From a virus: a stretch of DNA of 52,193 nucleotides. The position numbers were made by a program, and so were the translations under genes. The stretch lies in IMG/VR virus record IMGVR_UViG_3300044568_005649, positions 1-52,193 of that record; one strand, written 5' to 3'. The notes beneath the pieces were generated by a model. It made no database searches, was not told the origin of the DNA, and saw only the letters and a list, made by a program, of their open reading frames with translations. Every line of letters begins with the position of its first letter. Position 1 is the stretch's first letter. Of this stretch, positions 20,574 to 30,437 are shown piece by piece.

Positions 20574-23500
20574 GCCACCACTCTCGAGGCGCCGCCCACC
20601 TGCGTGATCTCGATCACCTGATCGACCGCGTCCTTGACACCGTCGACGTGTGAGATGACAAGGATGAACCTGTAGATTCGTCTCAGGGACCTGATGAGGT
20701 TGATGCACGCGGCGAGCTGCGTCTCGTCCAGAGAACCGAATCCCTCGTCGATCACGATGAAGTCCGGCTTGGGGAGGGTCGTGATCCTGGTGAGGGCGAC
20801 CCTGATAGCCAACGAGGAGATCATCTTCTCCATCCCGGATCCGAGCTCCACGATCCGTCGACTGTCACCGTAGTCGATGTAGATCTCCAGTGAGTTGGTC
20901 TCCTGGTCTATCTCCAGCTGCACCTGGAAGGACACAACGTCGCTGAGGATGCTGCTCAGCTCCGCGTTGATTGCGGGAAGGAGCTTGTCGAGGATCTGGC
21001 TGGGGAGGCCCTTCTTGGCGTACGAGCTGACCAACGTCTCGTAGACTCGCCACTGACGCTTGAGGACCTTGAACTCTGACTGCGCTGTGAGGAGGCCCTC
21101 CACCTCCAGCTGTCGCTTGACCAGACCCGCGTTCTTGTCTCCGCGCAGCAGCCCCAGCTTGTCGATCTGTCTGTTGATTCCATCGAGATCGTCACGAAGT
21201 GTCTGAAACGCGCGTGAGGTCTCCTCAGACGCCTTCTTGACCGCCTCGTCCAGCGCGACCTGTGCAGCCTCGCGTGCCTCCTTCGACCGCTTGCAGGAGA
21301 CCAAAGCTGTGGCACGCTCCTCCTTGGCCGTCTTGAGTGCACTCAGGACGTCTGACTCACGTGCGACTGCTGACGTGTAGCTGGTGATCTTGGCTTCCGT
21401 CCCAAGGGTTGACACCATCGTGTACGCCTTCTTGCACCCATCCAGACTGACCTCAGCCTTTGACACAGCTGCTTCTAGGTCGGAGAGCTTGTCGCGGGAC
21501 TCAAAGGAGCGCTTGATGAACTTGCACGTGGGATGTGAGTCACCGCACGGAATCTGGCTGAGGACCTCAACATCGCCTGCTGCGGTGCTGAGGCTGACCC
21601 TCTCCAGGCGCACGGTAGCGGTGAGGTCGTTGATCTGCTTCTCGAGATCTCTCTGCGACTTGAGCTGGGACCTGAGGCTTTCAATGTCTGTCGCCTTCTT
21701 GAGCGACTCGATCGCGTCGATCTTCCTCTGTGCTGCCTCGATCCTGGCCACAGCAGCTGATTCCCGTGTCAGGTCCTCATCATGCTCTTTCTTTCGTCTG
21801 GCAGACATGCCTGTCAGTCGTGTGACGTCCTCCTCGGTCACCACCTGTGACCCAGACTCTGACACGATCTGTGCCTGGACGTCGGATCGGGCCTTGTGGA
21901 GGCCAGCAACCTCCTGATCGATCTGGTCGATCTCGTCGAGGAGGGCCTGCTGGGCCTGCTCAGCGGCCGTGATCAGGGCGGACCAGTCCCGATCAGGCAG
22001 GAGCTTGAGCCTGCTCTTGACTGCGTTCGCCTCAGGCTTGATCGCCTCGAGGACACGATCGAAGATGTCCAGGTCGAGGAATCTTCCGAGGTATGTCTTG
22101 CGGGAGGTGGCACCCTCATCGATGAACCTGTTCATGGTCCCCTGCGCTGAGAGTGCGGTCATGAAAAAGTCCTCAGCCGTGCCGATCGTCCTTCGGATGG
22201 TCTTCTCAGTGTCAGACCTCTGCTCTCCCGACGCGTTGTCGGTTTTTTCCATCAGGGTGAGAGAGGTGGGAGCCCAGACACGTCCGCTCCTTTCGTGCTT
22301 GAGAGTGGATTCCCTCTCGATCTGGATCTGCCGATCTCCGACAGAGATGTCCATCTTTGCTCGGCAGGACTGCTGCCCCGACCGAATGACGTGGATGTTC
22401 TTCATCGACCCACGATCGGTCGTGTTGAACATGCAGTACACCATGGCACCGATGATGGAGGACTTGCCGATCCTGTTGGGACCGAAGATGCCTGTCACGC
22501 CCTTCATCTCTGAGAAGTCAATAGAGTTGCTGCCGGCGTAGGTAAAGAGGTCGTCGAACTCCAGCGACTTGATGGTCCAGGTAACACCCCTGGCGTCCTC
22601 CGACCGTTCTCCTGCATCATCCAGAGCCTTGTAGACGATTCCCTGCACCAGCTCCCACTCCTCATCAGTGTGTGTAGTGGGGCCCACCAGCTCCTTGATC
22701 AGCTTGACGTGTGTGTCGGGTGAGTGAAGATCCTCACTCACTACGTCTGTGACAAGGATCGCAGAGTCCTTCCGCTCACGCTTGGAGACGAACTCCCTGA
22801 TCCCGTGCGAGAGCCGCATCTCAGACTGGAGCTGTCTCTCATCCTGCGGCGTGCAGGTGTCGTCACAGACCAGCCTGATTCTGGCGCCTTGCTGGATCCC
22901 AGACGCGGCGAGCGTTGTCGTGATATTCTTTTGCCACTTGACAGTGATGTACGGGTCGGGTGTCTCAACCTCCTCGAACCACACTCGGTGGCTGTTCGGG
23001 CCGAAGACCTCCCAGACCAGGAATCCCTTCGGAAGGGCCTCACCGAAGTTCTGCTGGAGGAGACCACCGCTGTATCCCACCCAAGGCATCTGCACTGTGA
23101 CCTCCAGGAGCCCATCTCGCTCTCCGATCACACGGGATCCGGGATGCCTGTGGAGGTCTGCGGGCGGGATCCGGAGACACACCTCCCGCTGGTCCAGGAA
23201 CTGCATCCTGTGAATGTCACCCAGCAGGGCGATGTCGTAGCCAGTGAAGAGGTCGAGGGATGTGTCTGACTCGTACGCCATGTCAGAGTCGAGAAGGCAC
23301 CCAGCGATGCCGCCGTGGAAGGCCGCTATGTTGACCTTCCCCTCCTCCGGCTTGACGTTCGACCATCCCTCCTCGTCGAAGCAGGAGAAGACGCAGAGGT
23401 TGTACGCGGGATCGTGCATCGGGTAGACGCCCGACTTCTTGCACAGGATGATGGGGTACGTCGAGCCTGATCCGATCGCCGTGAGAATGGGGCTGATCGC

Positions 23501-23782
23501 GTCGAGGCGTGAGGAGTTGCTCAGGATGCCGTCGTGGTTGCCCAGTGTCACGTAGACGTGAGCGATCTCTGATGCTGTCCTGAAGAAGTGCGTGATGAGC
23601 TGCACGGCCTCGGGCGTGATTCCCTGCGTCTTCGTGTGCCAGATATCTCCGCCCACAAAGATCGCGTCGACCTGGAGCTCTCTGCATCGAGCGAAGAAGG
23701 AGTCAAACGCCTTTCTGTACTCTTCGTGTCGCTGGAGTCCGCGGATGTGGATGTCACTTACGTGTGCAATCTTGAGGCTCAT
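20570..23782 (-). CDS. SbcD-SbcC (gp47-gp46) fused recombination nuclease
   Basis: 1070 residues in one frame. Residues 1-345 are a Mre11/SbcD-type metallophosphoesterase: DIH (Asp10, His12), GGDIW (44-48), GNHDG (81-85), AFHGG (His156), LLGDIH (187-191). Residues 405-1070 are Rad50/SbcC-like: GPNRIGKSS P-loop (433-441), a long coiled coil, a hook-like CGDSHPTC (C-x6-C), signature ELGSGMEKMISSLAIR and Walker B FIVIDEGFG (about 1008-1016). In T4 the two are separate genes, 47 and 46. The complex resects DNA ends for recombination-dependent replication. The ATG at 23782 overlaps the primase stop as ATGA. The fusion enforces one-to-one stoichiometry. Confidence 0.93.
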   Translation of the reverse strand: MSLKIAHVSDIHIRGLQRHEEYRKAFDSFFARCRELQVDAIFVGGDIWHTKTQGITPEAVQLITHFFRTASEIAHVYVTLGNHDGILSNSSRLDAISPILTAIGSGSTYPIILCKKSGVYPMHDPAYNLCVFSCFDEEGWSNVKPEEGKVNIAAFHGGIAGCLLDSDMAYESDTSLDLFTGYDIALLGDIHRMQFLDQREVCLRIPPADLHRHPGSRVIGERDGLLEVTVQMPWVGYSGGLLQQNFGEALPKGFLVWEVFGPNSHRVWFEEVETPDPYITVKWQKNITTTLAASGIQQGARIRLVCDDTCTPQDERQLQSEMRLSHGIREFVSKRERKDSAILVTDVVSEDLHSPDTHVKLIKELVGPTTHTDEEWELVQGIVYKALDDAGERSEDARGVTWTIKSLEFDDLFTYAGSNSIDFSEMKGVTGIFGPNRIGKSSIIGAMVYCMFNTTDRGSMKNIHVIRSGQQSCRAKMDISVGDRQIQIERESTLKHERSGRVWAPTSLTLMEKTDNASGEQRSDTEKTIRRTIGTAEDFFMTALSAQGTMNRFIDEGATSRKTYLGRFLDLDIFDRVLEAIKPEANAVKSRLKLLPDRDWSALITAAEQAQQALLDEIDQIDQEVAGLHKARSDVQAQIVSESGSQVVTEEDVTRLTGMSARRKKEHDEDLTRESAAVARIEAAQRKIDAIESLKKATDIESLRSQLKSQRDLEKQINDLTATVRLERVSLSTAAGDVEVLSQIPCGDSHPTCKFIKRSFESRDKLSDLEAAVSKAEVSLDGCKKAYTMVSTLGTEAKITSYTSAVARESDVLSALKTAKEERATALVSCKRSKEAREAAQVALDEAVKKASEETSRAFQTLRDDLDGINRQIDKLGLLRGDKNAGLVKRQLEVEGLLTAQSEFKVLKRQWRVYETLVSSYAKKGLPSQILDKLLPAINAELSSILSDVVSFQVQLEIDQETNSLEIYIDYGDSRRIVELGSGMEKMISSLAIRVALTRITTLPKPDFIVIDEGFGSLDETQLAACINLIRSLRRIYRFILVISHVDGVKDAVDQVIEITQVGGASRVVA

Positions 23783-24750
23783 ATTGTGGAACCGCTCCGG
23801 ATGTTTGAGATGGAGAAGAGTAGCTTGTCGAGCGGCCTCCAGCGCTGCGCTCGGTCAATGATCTCTAACGCTGTGGCGTAGGTGAGGTCGCCCATGTCCT
23901 TTCCCTCTCTGGGAGACTCTGCGATCCGAACGTCACAGTCGTAGGAGTAGAGAAGCTCTGCGATCCGCTGGGCCTTCGCTTTCATGTCTGAATCTAGAGC
24001 GAGCACGACCGGTGTCCTGTGAGTGACGATCCGCTGGAAGAGGAGGTGACCCATTCCCAAGCTAGAACCCAGGACGCAGGTCGAGTTGTCTGGGCATCGC
24101 ATTAGGTCAAAAGGTCCCTCTACGACGGTAAGGGGACGCTTCCAATCGATGTTCAGCTCATTGAAGACAATGTCTGACTTCTTGACCCTGCAGTTGGTGT
24201 AGCGAAGAGTGGTGTCAGGATCGATCGCACGGGAGGTGAAGAAGTTCAGCCCACCCTCAGCGTCGAATGACGGGATCACTACCCGTCGCCTGACTGACTG
24301 CGCGACTCCCAGACGAAAGCGGATGATGTCATCGACAGAGAAGCCACGCTGGACCAGATAGCGGGCGGCTGCCCTGGCATCTGGATTTCTCTCGGAGGAC
24401 CGAGAGAAGATGGGCGTAAAGTCCTCCGGCAACTGCAAGGGAGGAGGCGCCTGCTCCTTGTCCTCGTCCTCGTCGTCCAGCTGCCTGCCGCCGCCCTCAC
24501 ACTGCTGCCGGTATTCCGCAGCCACGTCTCGTGAGATGTGCTTGTAGATGATGGATGAGACGCGGCTCGAGCGGAGGCCACACACCCAGCAGTGGCACCT
24601 GCCTGTCTCCAGGTGGATGGAGAGCTTCTTCTTGCTCGACTTGCCTCCGCAGGCTGGGCACGCAACAGCAATGTTGGTGCCACGTACGTCAAGACTCCCC
24701 CCGCCGAAGATCGCCTTGATCTGACGAATCTTGTCGGTAGATGTGATCAT
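23779..24750 (-). CDS. DNA primase (DnaG/T4 gp61-like)
   Basis: 323 residues, ATG at 24750. The N-terminal zinc-binding domain has CPACGGKSSKKKLSIHLETG (C31, C34) and CHCWVCG (C52-C57). An acidic/proline linker (DDEDEDKEQAPPP) follows. The catalytic part has FRLGVAQSVRRRVVIPSFDA, and a TOPRIM core with VVEGPFDLM (Glu211) and LALDSD (Asp253, Asp255). It is shorter than bacterial DnaG and lacks a helicase-interaction domain, as is usual for phage primases. It makes RNA primers for lagging-strand synthesis. No helicase gene is in the window. Confidence 0.88.
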   Translation of the reverse strand: MITSTDKIRQIKAIFGGGSLDVRGTNIAVACPACGGKSSKKKLSIHLETGRCHCWVCGLRSSRVSSIIYKHISRDVAAEYRQQCEGGGRQLDDEDEDKEQAPPPLQLPEDFTPIFSRSSERNPDARAAARYLVQRGFSVDDIIRFRLGVAQSVRRRVVIPSFDAEGGLNFFTSRAIDPDTTLRYTNCRVKKSDIVFNELNIDWKRPLTVVEGPFDLMRCPDNSTCVLGSSLGMGHLLFQRIVTHRTPVVLALDSDMKAKAQRIAELLYSYDCDVRIAESPREGKDMGDLTYATALEIIDRAQRWRPLDKLLFSISNIRSGSTI

Positions 24751-24760
24751 GCTCGAGATC

Positions 24761-25321
24761 TTAGACGCTCACCCTTGACTTTACACGTCCGCCGTGCGCT
24801 GCCTTTGCCATCACGTACGCATCCGCGACGTCGTAGCAGTAGGGCTCAAAGACAGTCTCACCCTTTCTCTTGCCTCTCGCGATCACCTTTGTCGGCCAGA
24901 CGTAGTCAGCAACGTCTCCTGCCACCCAGGTCATCACCACGTCCTTGATGTTCTCTCCCTTGTTCTTCTTGATCCCGAGACTGCGTCGGGCAAAGATGAC
25001 ATTGAGGTGACGAGGCTTGATCCTGAGGTCGCGCCAGCAGGCATATGTGACCATCCCATTGAATCTGTTGAGAGTGAGAAGCGTCGACGCGGAGGACATT
25101 CCCCTGGCAAAGCTCAGGAGGGGCTCCTCAATCACGACCTCGTAGTCCTCTCTGAGGTGCGCTGTCTCTTCCATGATCGCCTTGATCAGGATCTCTGCTT
25201 TCTCGAACAGGTCGTGTGCGGATGTCAGGTCCACACAGCCCATCTTCTCAAGGCTGCCATTGCTGTCCATCAGGCACCAACCCGTCTTGCTCGTGGAGAC
25301 GTCCAGGCCGAGGATCCTCAT
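24761..25321 (-). CDS. RuvC-like Holliday-junction resolvase
   Basis: 186 residues. The ATG at 25321 shares its base with the upstream TAA. RNase H-fold acidic residues are in place: GLDVSTSKTGW (Asp7), VVIEEPL (Glu65/66) and YCYDVADAYVMAKA (Asp164 and Asp167). A basic stretch (ARRSLGIKKNKGENIKDVV) lies where RuvC contacts DNA. Length is close to RuvC (about 170). In the T4 system branch resolution is done by gp49, a different fold, so this is a functional substitute rather than an orthologue. It likely clears junctions before packaging. Confidence 0.87.
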   Translation of the reverse strand: MRILGLDVSTSKTGWCLMDSNGSLEKMGCVDLTSAHDLFEKAEILIKAIMEETAHLREDYEVVIEEPLLSFARGMSSASTLLTLNRFNGMVTYACWRDLRIKPRHLNVIFARRSLGIKKNKGENIKDVVMTWVAGDVADYVWPTKVIARGKRKGETVFEPYCYDVADAYVMAKAAHGGRVKSRVSV

Positions 25322-27657
25322 TAGAAGTCCAATTTGAGCCTGAAGAGGAACTTCTCGTCGGGCCGCTTGAAGATGGGTTGGGCGAGGGTGGCCCGTGCCA
25401 CCACGTTCAGATTGTTGTCGTGGAGGTTGATGGTGTCAATGTAGACGAAGTTGGATCCGGTGTCGTCGGAGGACGTCGTCGGCGGGAAGCTCTTATAGGT
25501 GGGATTCTGAGACACGTTGGCGACGTAGGGAGGAACCACCACATCAAGGGTGAGGACGTGGATGCTGGAGTCAGTTTCGAACTTCATATCCCAGGCGTGC
25601 TTCCCGAAGAACGGAACGGTGGGTGAGAGGATGAGGCCCACACCCTCGTTGCTGTACATGAGACCCTGTGTGTTCCATCGGGCGTGAGCTGTCTCGGAGT
25701 TCGCCCGATACAGGCCGTTCCTTCCATCGTCCTTGTAGGTGATTGCCACCTTCCTACAGGATCCAGTGATCGCAGGATCGCTGACTTGGAAGGATGTCGG
25801 CTTGATCTTGTGACCGTAGTGGATGGTGGAGACGTCAATCAGAGATCCAAAGATGAAGTACTCCTCCTGGTCCTCATATTGGACGTGGTAGTAACCACCA
25901 CCGTCCTTCAGCAGGCTCTCTCCGCCCGGATCCTTTCGAGTCCCGCACACGGGTATGGGAGAAGTGGCAGGGTAGGGCTCGACCATTCCCGTCAGGTCTA
26001 TCTGAGCGTAGTCAAGTCCTCCCCCATACGACTTGAACAGGTCCTGCGCGGGGGCAGAGAGAGAGCCGATGCAGGAATAGGTGGGCCTGAACAGCCCGTC
26101 GTCGCAGGGCAGGACAGTGAGATTCCTCTTCCTGTTGATCATGTTGTAGTAGTAGATCGTATTAAAGTTCCTCTCACTATCCGGATAGGAACTCGGAAGG
26201 GAGGACGTCAGATTGAAGAGCCGTGGGTAGGTCGCCTCGCTCCCAAACAGGGACAGGTTCCTGACGAAGTTCTCCACGTTCGTGTCCCTGCCGCCACAGC
26301 CGAACATCAGGTCGATGTTGACCGGACTGTTTGTAGACATCAGACGCTTGTCGAACATCGACACGGGTGCAAGCCTGGTTGGGCTCTCATGAAGGAAGAT
26401 GGGCGGCACATAGAGGAGGAGACCGTCGACGTCATGTCGTGTGTCCTCAAGCTCGTTCTGGACTCGCTCCTCGGGAGAAATCGCTCGAGAGTAGACTCGC
26501 AGTGAGTGAATCTCGGCGTTCAGCGGGCACAGGAGGCTGAGCGTGGGGTCGCCTGACGCGTAGGAACTGTTGGGGAGCAGACCCTCCGCGTTGGCAGCAG
26601 CTATATTGAACAGCCTTCCGACATCCGCCGAGCTTGAGACATGGTTGCCCACAATCAGCGCACCCGGTGCTGTGCTCCTGGCGATGGTGGGAAGTGTGAT
26701 GCTGAACTTTCCGCTTTCCTGCCCGTTGACGTAGAAGACACCCGATCCGTTGTTTGTCTGGGACGACCAAGTGACGGACACATGGTTCCATGTGTTCCTT
26801 GCCAGCGCGTTGTCATCGCTGACGAAGATGTACTGCTGCGCTCCCACCCGTGTGCCGTTTGATGCAGTGAGGTCAATCGTCTGGGGATTCACATCGGCAC
26901 TGTGTGTCAGTGCGAGAACGAGCCTGTATGCATCAGGCAGGCCATCTGGCCCCCTGCTCGACCCAGTCACGAGTGACAGGGCGTAGCATCCCGGAAGGTG
27001 GAGGATCGACCCAGCGTTGAAGCTCGCACCCACACTGTCTGATGTGTACCGGGGGTTGATGTGAAGGTCGACTGTCAGACCCCTTGTGACCCGGTACGAC
27101 CTGCTGTCGCCAAAGTCGGGAAAGGCGATCGCCGTGTCGCTCCGCACATCTGAGCCTGTGTAGAAGTTCAGAGAGAAGTAGTTTCCTACGGCAAAATACC
27201 TGCCCTGGTTCTCTGACACGTAGTACGGCACTAGAGAGCCCGAGATGGTCCTCCTCACATACTTCTTGAGTGTGTACTCACTTTCGAGGACATCGTCTCC
27301 GGCCGCTGGGTCGAAGCTGTAGACTTTCGGCGAGAAGACGATTGTTCCTCGCTGGTCCTCACGTGTGAGAGTCCTCGCAGAGTCGAGGTAGGCGTTGGCG
27401 AAGTTGCTGACATCAGTCTGAGTGGCACGGGATGATGACATCTTCAGCAGGATGTTGTCGAGTGTGACTGTGACTGAAGAGTCGTTGAAATTCACGACCG
27501 TGGAGTAGTCGCCCATGTCCCGAAGGCAGCTGGAGTGCCTTGCCCCCAGGGTCTCAGACCCAGTCACTCCTCCGCTGCCAGAGATGAAGCGCTTCTGTGT
27601 GCTCAGGAGAAGTGTTCTTCCATCCTGACGCAGCTTGTCGATGCTGATTGTTGACAT
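25321..27657 (-). CDS. Virion protein with LamG/concanavalin-like domain
   Basis: 778 residues, ATG at 27657. A LamG-like beta sandwich spans about 190-410. It shows ARNTWNHVSVTWSSQTNNGS, then GVFYVNGQESGKFSI, and closes with AEIHSLRVYSRAISPEERVQ. These strands are typical of carbohydrate-binding domains on phage tails. The flanking regions are beta-rich and not recognised. The C-terminal part has LTLDVVVPPYVANVSQNPTY and ends FLFRLKLDF. Probably a tail or baseplate protein involved in host surface contact. It is the last gene of the right-hand leftward block to precede the DNA-metabolism genes. Confidence 0.8.
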   Translation of the reverse strand: MSTISIDKLRQDGRTLLLSTQKRFISGSGGVTGSETLGARHSSCLRDMGDYSTVVNFNDSSVTVTLDNILLKMSSSRATQTDVSNFANAYLDSARTLTREDQRGTIVFSPKVYSFDPAAGDDVLESEYTLKKYVRRTISGSLVPYYVSENQGRYFAVGNYFSLNFYTGSDVRSDTAIAFPDFGDSRSYRVTRGLTVDLHINPRYTSDSVGASFNAGSILHLPGCYALSLVTGSSRGPDGLPDAYRLVLALTHSADVNPQTIDLTASNGTRVGAQQYIFVSDDNALARNTWNHVSVTWSSQTNNGSGVFYVNGQESGKFSITLPTIARSTAPGALIVGNHVSSSADVGRLFNIAAANAEGLLPNSSYASGDPTLSLLCPLNAEIHSLRVYSRAISPEERVQNELEDTRHDVDGLLLYVPPIFLHESPTRLAPVSMFDKRLMSTNSPVNIDLMFGCGGRDTNVENFVRNLSLFGSEATYPRLFNLTSSLPSSYPDSERNFNTIYYYNMINRKRNLTVLPCDDGLFRPTYSCIGSLSAPAQDLFKSYGGGLDYAQIDLTGMVEPYPATSPIPVCGTRKDPGGESLLKDGGGYYHVQYEDQEEYFIFGSLIDVSTIHYGHKIKPTSFQVSDPAITGSCRKVAITYKDDGRNGLYRANSETAHARWNTQGLMYSNEGVGLILSPTVPFFGKHAWDMKFETDSSIHVLTLDVVVPPYVANVSQNPTYKSFPPTTSSDDTGSNFVYIDTINLHDNNLNVVARATLAQPIFKRPDEKFLFRLKLDF

Positions 27658-27733
27658 GTTGGTCTAAGTAGAAGGATGCAGTTGGTTCGATCCTCTGTAC
27701 AATACACGGCGCGATCAACGAGGAATCTGAGTC
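27658..27733. promoter_or_regulatory. Divergent intergenic region at the strand switch
   Basis: The 76 bases separate the leftward gene starting at 27657 from the rightward gene starting at 27734. TGTACAAT at about 27699 could be a plus-strand -10 box. GAGG lies ten bases before the plus-strand ATG. No good -35 is seen. It must carry start signals for both directions, since both transcripts begin near here. Confidence 0.45.
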
Positions 27734-29686
27734 ATGGCTGATACCACTGCCCTGTTCGAGACAAGCACATCAGGCGCACGGGCAAAAGTATTCTCTTCGG
27801 ATCCTCTCGCCTCAGTGGATGCCCCTGAGCCCCAGCTTTGCAAGGGGACGTTCGTCTACAACTACTTTGTCAAGAATGAGCGGGTTGAGTTCACGGGCGG
27901 GGAGGGCTTCATCACACCGGGATTTGCGGCAACTAACGGCGTTCCGTCTGAGGATGAGGCGCGATCCCGCTACATCGCTCTCAGCTTCAAGAAGCCGTTC
28001 GCAGAGTACGAGGCTGCGACTCTGTCCGAGGTGTCCGCCTACCTCAGCAGCAACTCATTGATGACCCTCGTGGAGCAGGGCTACCTCCATGTGGAGGACA
28101 GCGTGACCTCCACAAAGTTCCAGCGGATCCAGATCTCGGGCGACGGGATCAACCTGCGAATGGTGACTTCACTCTCCGGATCGAGCACTTACGTCACTTC
28201 CGACGAGGGCACAGCTGCCCAGTCGAACTCGGACCTCTCTCGAAAGGTAGCGGCGAGCATCGCTGGCTATCGCGGCACGATTCCAAGCGATCTGGCGACC
28301 TCTGTCGCTGCCGCAGAGTCAGACCAGGAGATCAGCGGCGCGATCATCAAGTACATCAACGCGAGCGGCCAACCCACACAGAGAATCAGCTACTACCGTG
28401 AGCAGGCGCAGGCAGCAGAAAGAGCCGACATTATCACGAGCAGGCAGGAGACACTGGGCATCAACCTGCTGGTGTTCAACAGCGTGATGAGGGCATCAGC
28501 TCATAACACGAGCCACCTTCTCAACCCAGAAGTGGCTGAGTATCTGGAGGCGAGCGCAACGATCCAAGCCACAGCTAGAGCGGAGTCAGCTGTCCTGGGC
28601 ATCAACCCCTCGGGATACGACATCTCTGTTACACCCTTCTACACGACTGAGAGTTCATCCTCTTCCTACCGCTCTGTCCTTGTCGGATACATCATCGAGA
28701 AGTACGAGGTGAACAACGAGGAGATCACGTCCTACCCCTCCATCTTGGTGACAGGGGCAAACATCACCTCTATTCGCGACATACAGGTCAACTACGGCGC
28801 GATGTACAAGTACAGAGTTCGCGCTGTCTTCATGCGCGAGATTCCGGCAGTGTTCTCGGAGTCTGGACGAACCGGGACGATCAGATTCCTGGTAGCTAGC
28901 TCAGGAGAGAGTGCCGAGACCTTCGTCGCGTGTGTGGACGAGGTCCCACCTCCTCCTCCGGAGGACTTTCGGGTGTCCTACGACTACGAGTTGAGCCTTG
29001 TGAGGCTCACATGGTCACTTCCCGTGAACAGTCAGAAGGACATCAAGTACTTCCAAGTGTTCAGGCGGAGCGATGAGGATGTAGCCTTTCAGCTGCTGCA
29101 GGTGATCGACTTCGATGACTCAGGCATCAAGGAAGTGCAGAGTGAAAGCTATCCGAAGAAGATCATCACAGAGACAGAGATCGTCCGCGCTTTCTATTAC
29201 GACGCAGTCCAGAAAGAGAAAGAGTACATCTATGCAGTGGTCTCTGTGGACGCTCACGGCCTCAGCTCAGGATACTCAGTCCAGCTGGGTGCAGTGTTCA
29301 GGAGGGCCCGGAACGCGCTCTCAGTGAGAATGGTCTCTCGGGCCGGCGCGCCTAAGCCGTACCCCAACCTCTATATCAACGAGGACACATTCGCAGACGT
29401 GGTCCGTGTGTCGGGCTCAAAGAAGCTCGTCACCTTCTTGGATGCGGAGCTGCTCACACTGGAACACACCTCAGGCTTCAAGGAGAACCTCGTTGAGGAC
29501 GCGAGCTTCACCATCTCTCTGATCAACGAAGACTCATGCTTGGCGGAGAAGATCGTCCTGACAACTTCGAAGTACGCAGCCGCAGGCGCGCTGTATCTGT
29601 CCTCGAGCCTTCTCGCCGACCCCGCGACCGCCCTGGAGGCAGAACCGGATGAGGTCTCATACTCAGGGTTCTTCACGTCGCTCTGA
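27734..29686 (+). CDS. Virion protein with fibronectin-III-like domains
   Basis: 650 residues, ATG at 27734 after GAGG. It is the first of three plus-strand genes. The N-terminal half is mixed helix (DLSRKVAASIAGYRGTIPSD, EYLEASATIQATARAES). Residues 320-390 form one beta domain (VGYIIEKYEVNNEEI, MYKYRVRAVFMREI). After PPPPPEDFRVSYDYELSLVR comes a clear FN3-like domain (LTWSLPVNSQKDIKYFQVFR ... YIYAVVSVDAHGLSSGYS). The block SVDAHG followed by GAPKPYPNLYINEDTF is one I associate with a virion family of T4-like environmental phages. Likely a long tail or baseplate component. Exact place in the particle unknown. Confidence 0.85.
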   Translation: MADTTALFETSTSGARAKVFSSDPLASVDAPEPQLCKGTFVYNYFVKNERVEFTGGEGFITPGFAATNGVPSEDEARSRYIALSFKKPFAEYEAATLSEVSAYLSSNSLMTLVEQGYLHVEDSVTSTKFQRIQISGDGINLRMVTSLSGSSTYVTSDEGTAAQSNSDLSRKVAASIAGYRGTIPSDLATSVAAAESDQEISGAIIKYINASGQPTQRISYYREQAQAAERADIITSRQETLGINLLVFNSVMRASAHNTSHLLNPEVAEYLEASATIQATARAESAVLGINPSGYDISVTPFYTTESSSSSYRSVLVGYIIEKYEVNNEEITSYPSILVTGANITSIRDIQVNYGAMYKYRVRAVFMREIPAVFSESGRTGTIRFLVASSGESAETFVACVDEVPPPPPEDFRVSYDYELSLVRLTWSLPVNSQKDIKYFQVFRRSDEDVAFQLLQVIDFDDSGIKEVQSESYPKKIITETEIVRAFYYDAVQKEKEYIYAVVSVDAHGLSSGYSVQLGAVFRRARNALSVRMVSRAGAPKPYPNLYINEDTFADVVRVSGSKKLVTFLDAELLTLEHTSGFKENLVEDASFTISLINEDSCLAEKIVLTTSKYAAAGALYLSSSLLADPATALEAEPDEVSYSGFFTSL

Positions 29687-29732
29687 GCTTTCTTCGGCGA
29701 TCCAGACAGCTGATAATTAGCAGGAGGTCACT

Positions 29733-30428
29733 ATGGGAACTCTCCCTCACGATACCGCAAACATCTCCATCGACTGCGTCCTGACCAAGAAGGGACGTGA
29801 GTTCCTGTCAAAGAACGACGGCTCTTTCTCCATCGTCAAGTTCGCTCTGAGCGACGATGAGGTCGACTACACCATCATCAAGCAGTACGGGATCGACGTA
29901 GGCAAGGAAAAGATCGAGAAGAACACACCTGTCCTCGAGGCGATCACTGCAGAGAGCATCGCCCAGAAGTACAAGATCGTATCCGTTTCCAACCAGAATC
30001 TCACATACGTTCCGAGGCTGACACTTGTCAGCTCTCTGACGAGCAACGTGCTCAGCCTCCTCACGTCGGGGACATCCACGGTTGTAGTCCAACAGACGAT
30101 CGTCTCAGGGGAGAGCATCGACCCTGAGCTGATCGATCAGGTGTACGAGGTCACACTGAACAATCGCTTCCTGACGCTGTCTGGGAAGACTCCCGACATC
30201 ATCGGCTCGGGCGACACTGTGACCTACTTCATCACACAGACCGGCACAGTGAGCTCCTCCGGTGGTTCCACCGCGCAGTTCACGGTTGCAGCTCGTGCGA
30301 TCTCGACCTCAGTCTTCGACATCTACGGCACGAAGAACGACAAGACCCTAATCCGCACTTTCATTAGCGTGAGGGGAGCGCAATCTGGCGCTGCTTACGA
30401 TATTGAAGTGAACATCTCGCAGACCTAA
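29733..30428 (+). CDS. Conserved virion protein with N-terminal 'LTxxGR' motif
   Basis: 231 residues, ATG at 29733 behind a strong AGGAGG. The opening ISIDCVLTKKGREFLSKNDG leads into SFSIVKFALSDDEVDYTII, a signature found in structural genes of many T4-like phages. The remainder is a beta-rich Ser/Thr domain. The N-terminus matches the protein at 37964-38806 on the other strand (VIDFALTPQGRRQLANSRL followed by F-x5-SD), so the two are paralogues. Its place beside the FN3 protein suggests a tail or baseplate role. The upstream gap (29687-29732) holds only the ribosome site and GATAAT. Confidence 0.85.
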   Translation: MGTLPHDTANISIDCVLTKKGREFLSKNDGSFSIVKFALSDDEVDYTIIKQYGIDVGKEKIEKNTPVLEAITAESIAQKYKIVSVSNQNLTYVPRLTLVSSLTSNVLSLLTSGTSTVVVQQTIVSGESIDPELIDQVYEVTLNNRFLTLSGKTPDIIGSGDTVTYFITQTGTVSSSGGSTAQFTVAARAISTSVFDIYGTKNDKTLIRTFISVRGAQSGAAYDIEVNISQT

Positions 30429-30437
30429 GAGAGAGAC

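Noticed and set aside
22724-23269. 181-codon plus-strand frame opposite the SbcDC fusion
   Set aside because: Antisense shadow; the composition lacks protein-like patterning and no start signal is visible.
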